Positions 61,672 to 64,000 of a stretch of 64,000 nt of DNA are shown here, piece by piece (within the stretch, counting starts at the first letter, position 1; each line of letters opens with the position of its first letter). This DNA comes from Tetradesmus obliquus (taxonomy: Eukaryota; Chlorophyta; Chlorophyceae; Sphaeropleales; Scenedesmaceae). Position numbers and translations under genes: made by a program. The notes beneath the pieces were generated by a model. The model ran no database searches. It had not been told where the DNA came from and saw only the letters and a list, made by a program, of their open reading frames with translations. Location of the stretch: the NCBI GenBank assembly GCA_030272155.1, contig CP126201.1:1284501-1348500 (forward strand), read 5' to 3'.

Positions 61672-61854
61672 AGAGGCACAAGCATGCGGCCTGCTGACAC
61701 AAGCAGCAGCAGCGGCAGCAGCAGCGGCGGCTGGATAGTAGAGGCGGGTGACAGTGAGCGGCGTGCACAGGCCAGCCATGAGCTGAGGGACCTGATGCGG
61801 GCTGAGGTGGCGGAGCAGGTTGGTGAACAGAAACGGGTCGAACAGCAAGCCTGA
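53205..61854 (+). CDS. FAD-dependent amine-oxidase/carotene-desaturase-like flavoprotein, plastid-type
   Basis: Twelve exons in phase: 53205-53346, 53569-53831, 53991-54095, 54816-54911, 56222-56525, 57260-57328, 57568-57858, 58640-58794, 59417-59530, 60238-60261 (8-codon microexon, less certain), 60804-61040 and 61495-61854 (TGA), about 719 residues. Exon 1 is Ser/Arg/Ala-rich, transit-peptide-like; a Gln/Ser linker follows. The dinucleotide fold is at about residues 110-145 (AVVVGGGWAGFGAALALAKAG, ending TLLDASATPGG). Further family landmarks are GIKGFWYQ, YELFRGAGVSKMLYEKF, LYYFALAHQPDFDVRWCKG, ADVIVLAAGVPALQQLL and the C-terminal FAD-binding LPNLFVAGDCVKQGPG with EKAYVSGLQAGNRAA. Plants have a comparable zeta-carotene-desaturase-like family of poorly defined substrate; the reaction here is unknown. 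The start was chosen because only donor 53346 preserves the frame. Confidence 0.86.
54140..54355 (+). repeat. Three donor-side copies of exon 53991-54095
   Basis: Copies near 54147, 54232 and 54312 repeat TTG(G/A)TG(C/T)A(A/G)CCTGGCAT(C/A)AA, GGGCTTCTGGTA and CAGGTGG; the third is weak. Confidence 0.82.
54390..54745 (+). repeat. Three acceptor-side copies of exon 54816-54911
   Basis: Copies near 54398, 54550 and 54700 repeat (C/T)AGTACGCCAACATCGAGG, AGCTGGGCA and CCCCAGCCCCTTCACACC with increasing decay. Confidence 0.8.
54940..55095 (+). repeat. Two donor-side copies of exon 54816-54911
   Basis: Copies near 54945-54990 and 55028-55094 repeat CTCAAGCTTCTGGAGCCC and GGCCTGCAGGTG. Confidence 0.85.
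55270..55566. repeat. 27-bp minisatellite, eleven copies
   Basis: Eleven units of ATGTGCTGTTCCCTGCGGTA CAAATGC lie head to tail in an intron of the flavoprotein gene. The length is a multiple of three, so several frames on both strands stay open; these are not genes. Confidence 0.95.
55635..56175 (+). repeat. Five acceptor-side copies of exon 56222-56525
   Basis: Copies at about 55637, 55745, 55895, 56003 and 56112 repeat GCAGGT(G/T)GA(G/A)TCTCCCATC, CCTCGCCTGCCGACCCC and TCGGCTCCT. The last three include ~50 nt of shared upstream intron (CACACAGCTAGCTTGCACTG). Confidence 0.93.
56598..56930 (+). repeat. Three donor-side copies of exon 56222-56525
   Basis: Copies near 56605, 56715 and 56866 repeat CTGCTGGTGACGCTGTTTGC, ACTGAGCTGTCTGC and GCTGCTGC. 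The third follows a (CTG)19 run at 56812-56868. Confidence 0.88.
57893..57936 (+). repeat. Partial copy of exon 57568-57858
   Basis: ATTGTGCTGGCGGCTGGTGT GCCAGCGC matches the exon's GTGATCGTGCTGGCGGCTGG CGTGCC near its 3' end, but the donor is gone. Confidence 0.6.
58053..58606 (+). repeat. Five acceptor-side copies of exon 58640-58794
   Basis: Copies at about 58056, 58182, 58287, 58400 and 58524 repeat GATGACCTGCGAGGCGTGAT, GTGAACTGCAGTGACGTGCT and GGCGGTGCGGCTGTGGCTGC at ~105-125-bp spacing. Confidence 0.94.
58835..59292 (+). repeat. Four donor-side copies of exon 58640-58794
   Basis: Copies near 58845, 58980, 59145 and 59265 repeat CGCAGCGCCAGCAANGTTGT, GGCGGCACCTTCTTCCAGCT and GACAAGCTGCAGGTGAGCTG; the last two decay progressively. 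Confidence 0.93.
59590..60080 (+). repeat. Five donor-side copies of exon 59417-59530
   Basis: Copies near 59597, 59707, 59813, 59925 and 60040 repeat CAGATGAGACGGTCATGCAG and CGCATGCTGCAGACCTACCT with GGCAGGTGAC or GGTGCGTGG. The middle two are virtually identical over more than 100 bp. Confidence 0.94.
60430..60725 (+). repeat. Three acceptor-side copies of exon 60804-61040
   Basis: Copies near 60430, 60533 and 60655 repeat CTGCAGGC(G/A)CC(C/T)GC(G/A), GGTGGAGTTGCCGAGGC and CTGACTGTAACAGA. A (CTG)17 tract (60744-60794) then precedes the true acceptor. Confidence 0.9.
61085..61180 (+). repeat. Donor-side copy of exon 60804-61040
   Basis: GCTGGTGACTGCGTGAAGCA through AAGGCGTACGTGTCACAGCT repeats the exon part coding GDCVKQGPGT. 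Confidence 0.9.
61240..61440 (+). repeat. Two acceptor-side copies of exon 61495-61854
   Basis: Copies near 61245 and 61368 repeat GCTGGCAACCGCGCAGCAGA, GCCCGGGTGCTGCCAGTAGA and GCCTGA(T/A)GAG. Confidence 0.9.
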
Positions 61855-62033
61855 ATGCTGTGACGGCTGGACGCAGTTGCCGTACTTGATTGGTAGCAGC
61901 GAGCTGCGTGAACCTGATGCGGGTGGAGGTGGCGGAGCAAGTGGGGGGTCATAAGCAGCAGGAGCAGCAGCAGGCGATGTGATGATTCCACAATGCGCGG
62001 CGCAGGCCACGTGGTGTGGCTGCTGTCGCTTGA

Positions 62034-62038
62034 TGTAA
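62034..62038 (+). promoter_or_regulatory. Candidate TGTAA poly(A) signal, flavoprotein gene
   Basis: TGTAA 180 nt after the gene 9 stop codon; inferred from the algal consensus. Confidence 0.4.
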
Positions 62039-62689
62039 CATTGAGTTGCTCCAATACGTGAACTGAAAGTGGGGCAAGTGACTTACTCTAGGGCGGTAGC
62101 TTGCCCACCCCTGTAACAGACCTCTCTCTCGAAGCTATGGAGCGCGCGTTTCCTACCCACGTCCTCTCTTCAGAGCCTGATCTCCCTCTTCTTACTGTTA
62201 ATCCCATCTTCATCTCCTTCTTCTCCGACAAGGCCACCATATCATGGTACAGGCGCCTAGCACAGCTGTGTTAGGATAGGTGTCGCAGACAACATGCTGG
62301 CTGCGTCGGCACTTGCGGCGCAGCGTGCTTCGTGCTGAGTTGAGAACACAGCGGACCGCAGCCTGCGGCAAAAGAACAGTGTTGCTGCTGCATCTCTTGG
62401 ACGCAGTTCCTGTTTCGGAACGTTGGACACCACTACAAAAGATGCGGTTGCATGCACCACATGATCAACTGACACTGTTGATGGCATCACGCACGTTTGC
62501 ACCCCACTGGGCCAGTCACCCCCAGCTTATGTGCATAACTGCAACTGGTAGGGTTTGGTACCCAACTCAATGCTGCCCTGCCAAAGGGCACAAACTGGCC
62601 CCGATACAGTACTGGCCAAAGGCAGGTTGTAATGTGAGTGATCACACAGCAGCAGAGCCTGCTGCTTTTCAAGGACGCACAGACGCGCA

Positions 62690-63185
62690 ATTCAACAGCA
62701 GCAGCTGCTGCTGCTGCAATAACAGAATCGCCTCACTCCTCCCACTATGGCTCACATGCACCAAACCCCCAGCCCAGCCGCCAGCCCACGCATAGCTGCC
62801 GCCAAACTCCAATGCTGACCTGTCATAATACGTCACAAGCTGCCCTCAGCACAAGAATGACCAGAGAAATGACATTGTGTCAATGCTGAAGCAGCAGCAC
62901 AGCCTGCTGCGTCTTAAAGACGTACGGACAGCGCAGGCTAACAGCAGCAGCAGCAGCTGCTGCTGCTGCTACGATGAAAGAACAGTTGCTCAGCTGCAGT
63001 TACAGAGCAACAGATGCTGCCACAATAATCCAACAGCCTACTCCTCCCACTGCGGCTCACAAACAACTCCATCCACTTTCCTGTTTCTATTTTTGATGAC
63101 CACATTCCTGTCTTTCACCTCCGCCAGCTCACACGCATAACTGCCACCAAACAAGTGCTGACGTGTCGAATGACGTCACTTCTAC
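62690..63185 (-). repeat. Two copies of the gene 10 final-exon end
   Basis: CACTCCTCCCACTGCGGCTC and GCATA(A/G)CTGC(C/G)(A/G)CCAAAC followed by GCTGACCTGTC-like sequence recur at about 62715-62835 and 63040-63175, matching 63291-63410. They lie downstream of the minus-strand gene. Confidence 0.8.
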
Positions 63186-63290
63186 TCGCGCCACTCCGCC
63201 GTCGCCTTCATTGTTGCATGTCTTGCTGAAACAGCAGCAGAGCCTGCTGCGTCTAAAAAGACAGCTGTTCCAAGAGCAGCAGTAGCAGCC

Positions 63291-63972
63291 TCACTCCTCC
63301 CACTGCGGCTCACACACCAGCCCTTCACTCACACTCTCATCATCAACCCCAGCCGCCAGCTCACATGCATAGCTGCCACCAAACTCCAGCGCTGACCTGT
63401 CAAATGACGTCACTTCCACCAGCTTCCCCCATTCGTAACACTCTGCAGTCGCCTTTGCAGAATACGACTCCACCGAATGCGGCACAAAACCGCCGCGCGT
63501 GGGGCCGCCCACTTTGCTGAAGGTTTTAGGGTTTGCCTGGATCTTGAGGACTAGGGTTCTGGGGACCAGGGTTGTGCTGATCTGGCGTGCTGTGACAATG
63601 ATCAGGCCTTGATCTGGCTGTATGTTGGTGCTGAAGAGGGTGGGGCTCTGCGGCTTGAAGTGCCAGGTGCGCTGCCTGGAGCTGTACCTACAGCAGCGGC
63701 AGCAGCAGCAGTGGAGCGACAACCAGTTGCATTGACAGTAACTGCCATGGCTACGCTCGGCTACAGTCGCGATTGCAAACGAACACATTGCCAGTGGTGC
63801 AGGTGTTGCACATCATCATGCTGTCAGTGCACCCATCCATCAGTTCACAATGCACCGCTGTGGGGTCCAGTCTAATCAACACAAACAACGGCCCACCCCA
63901 TCAGCAGCGCGCAGGACAGCGGCACAGGTAGCTTGTCCATGTTGAGGGTGGGCAGCATATTGCAGATTGGTG
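63291..63972 (-). CDS. Unrecognised protein, last two exons (5' partial at window edge)
   Basis: Two exons join in phase on the minus strand: 63972-63897 and 63687-63291 (TGA). They encode ICNMLPTLNMDKLPVPLSCA followed by a soluble-looking domain with DQGLIIVTARQISTTLVPRT, FSKVGGPTRGGFVPHSVESY, YEWGKLVEVTSFDRSALEFG and an acidic C terminus (DDESVSEG). There is no low-complexity triplet tract, and two partial copies of the 3' end lie downstream, the pattern seen at the ends of real genes in this window; both support a true exon. I do not recognise the family. The gene continues right of the window. Confidence 0.55.
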
Positions 63973-64000
63973 CTGCATGATTCAATGCAATATCTCTGGC

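Larger units (their letters stand above)
61855..63290. other. Convergent 3' flanks of genes 9 and 10
   Basis: A copy of the gene 9 end lies at 61888-61950 (GAGCTGCGTGA through GAGGTGGCGGAGCAAGTG). A compositionally distinct block lies at 62090-62260. Partial copies of the gene 10 last exon lie at about 62700-62830 and 63030-63180. Confidence 0.55.

Overview
This is nuclear DNA of a chlorophyte green alga, most likely a chlorophycean (Sphaeropleales/Scenedesmus-like; the taxon is inference). Evidence: multi-exon genes with short exons and GT-AG introns, donors mostly GTGAG/GTGCG, acceptors mostly TGCAG, plant/algal protein families with plastid-transit-like N termini, candidate TGTAA poly(A) signals, and very heavy CAG/CTG triplet content in coding (poly-Gln/Ala/Ser) and intronic sequence. 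There is no sign of bacterial, organellar or viral gene organisation. Gene models were built by eye from splice sites, reading-frame continuity across every join, and recognised protein motifs.

Layout: (1) + strand 443-8848, MCTP-type multiple-C2/transmembrane protein, 5' end outside the window; (2) + 10510-14314, CPBP (CAAX-type) intramembrane protease; (3) + 15221-17952, small plastid-type conserved protein (DUF3172-like); (4) - 18978-25576, kinesin-14; (5) + 25976-29515, CobW/ZNG1-like GTP-binding metallochaperone; (6) + 29904-37376, divergent protein-kinase-like protein; (7) + 39099-44338, AP2-domain transcription factor with a giant low-complexity last exon, 5' end unresolved; (8) - 46561-52734, AAAP/SLC38-type amino-acid transporter; (9) + 53205-61854, plastid-type FAD-dependent amine-oxidase/carotene-desaturase-like flavoprotein; (10) - 63291-63972, the last two exons of an unrecognised gene running off the right edge. 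Genes 4/5 and 8/9 are divergent pairs; 3/4, 7/8 and 9/10 are convergent pairs. The functions are unrelated housekeeping roles; nothing suggests a gene cluster.

The outstanding feature is architectural. Nearly every intron carries one to eight decayed or near-identical copies of a neighbouring exon edge, and the copies obey a strict polarity. Copies lying after an exon always contain that exon's 3' part plus its donor site; copies lying before an exon always contain its 5' part plus its acceptor site. I count well over 100 such copies by eye, across all ten genes. Each fits a head-to-tail tandem duplication spanning an exon/intron boundary, which leaves the exon intact and lengthens the intron with splice-competent decoys. 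The same process copies the ends of final exons, including stop codons, into 3' UTRs. Other notable elements are (CTG)n tracts abutting 3' splice sites (one of 37 units), 27-bp, 49-bp and ~130-bp minisatellites, and two related fragments that look like 3' ends of a non-LTR retrotransposon.
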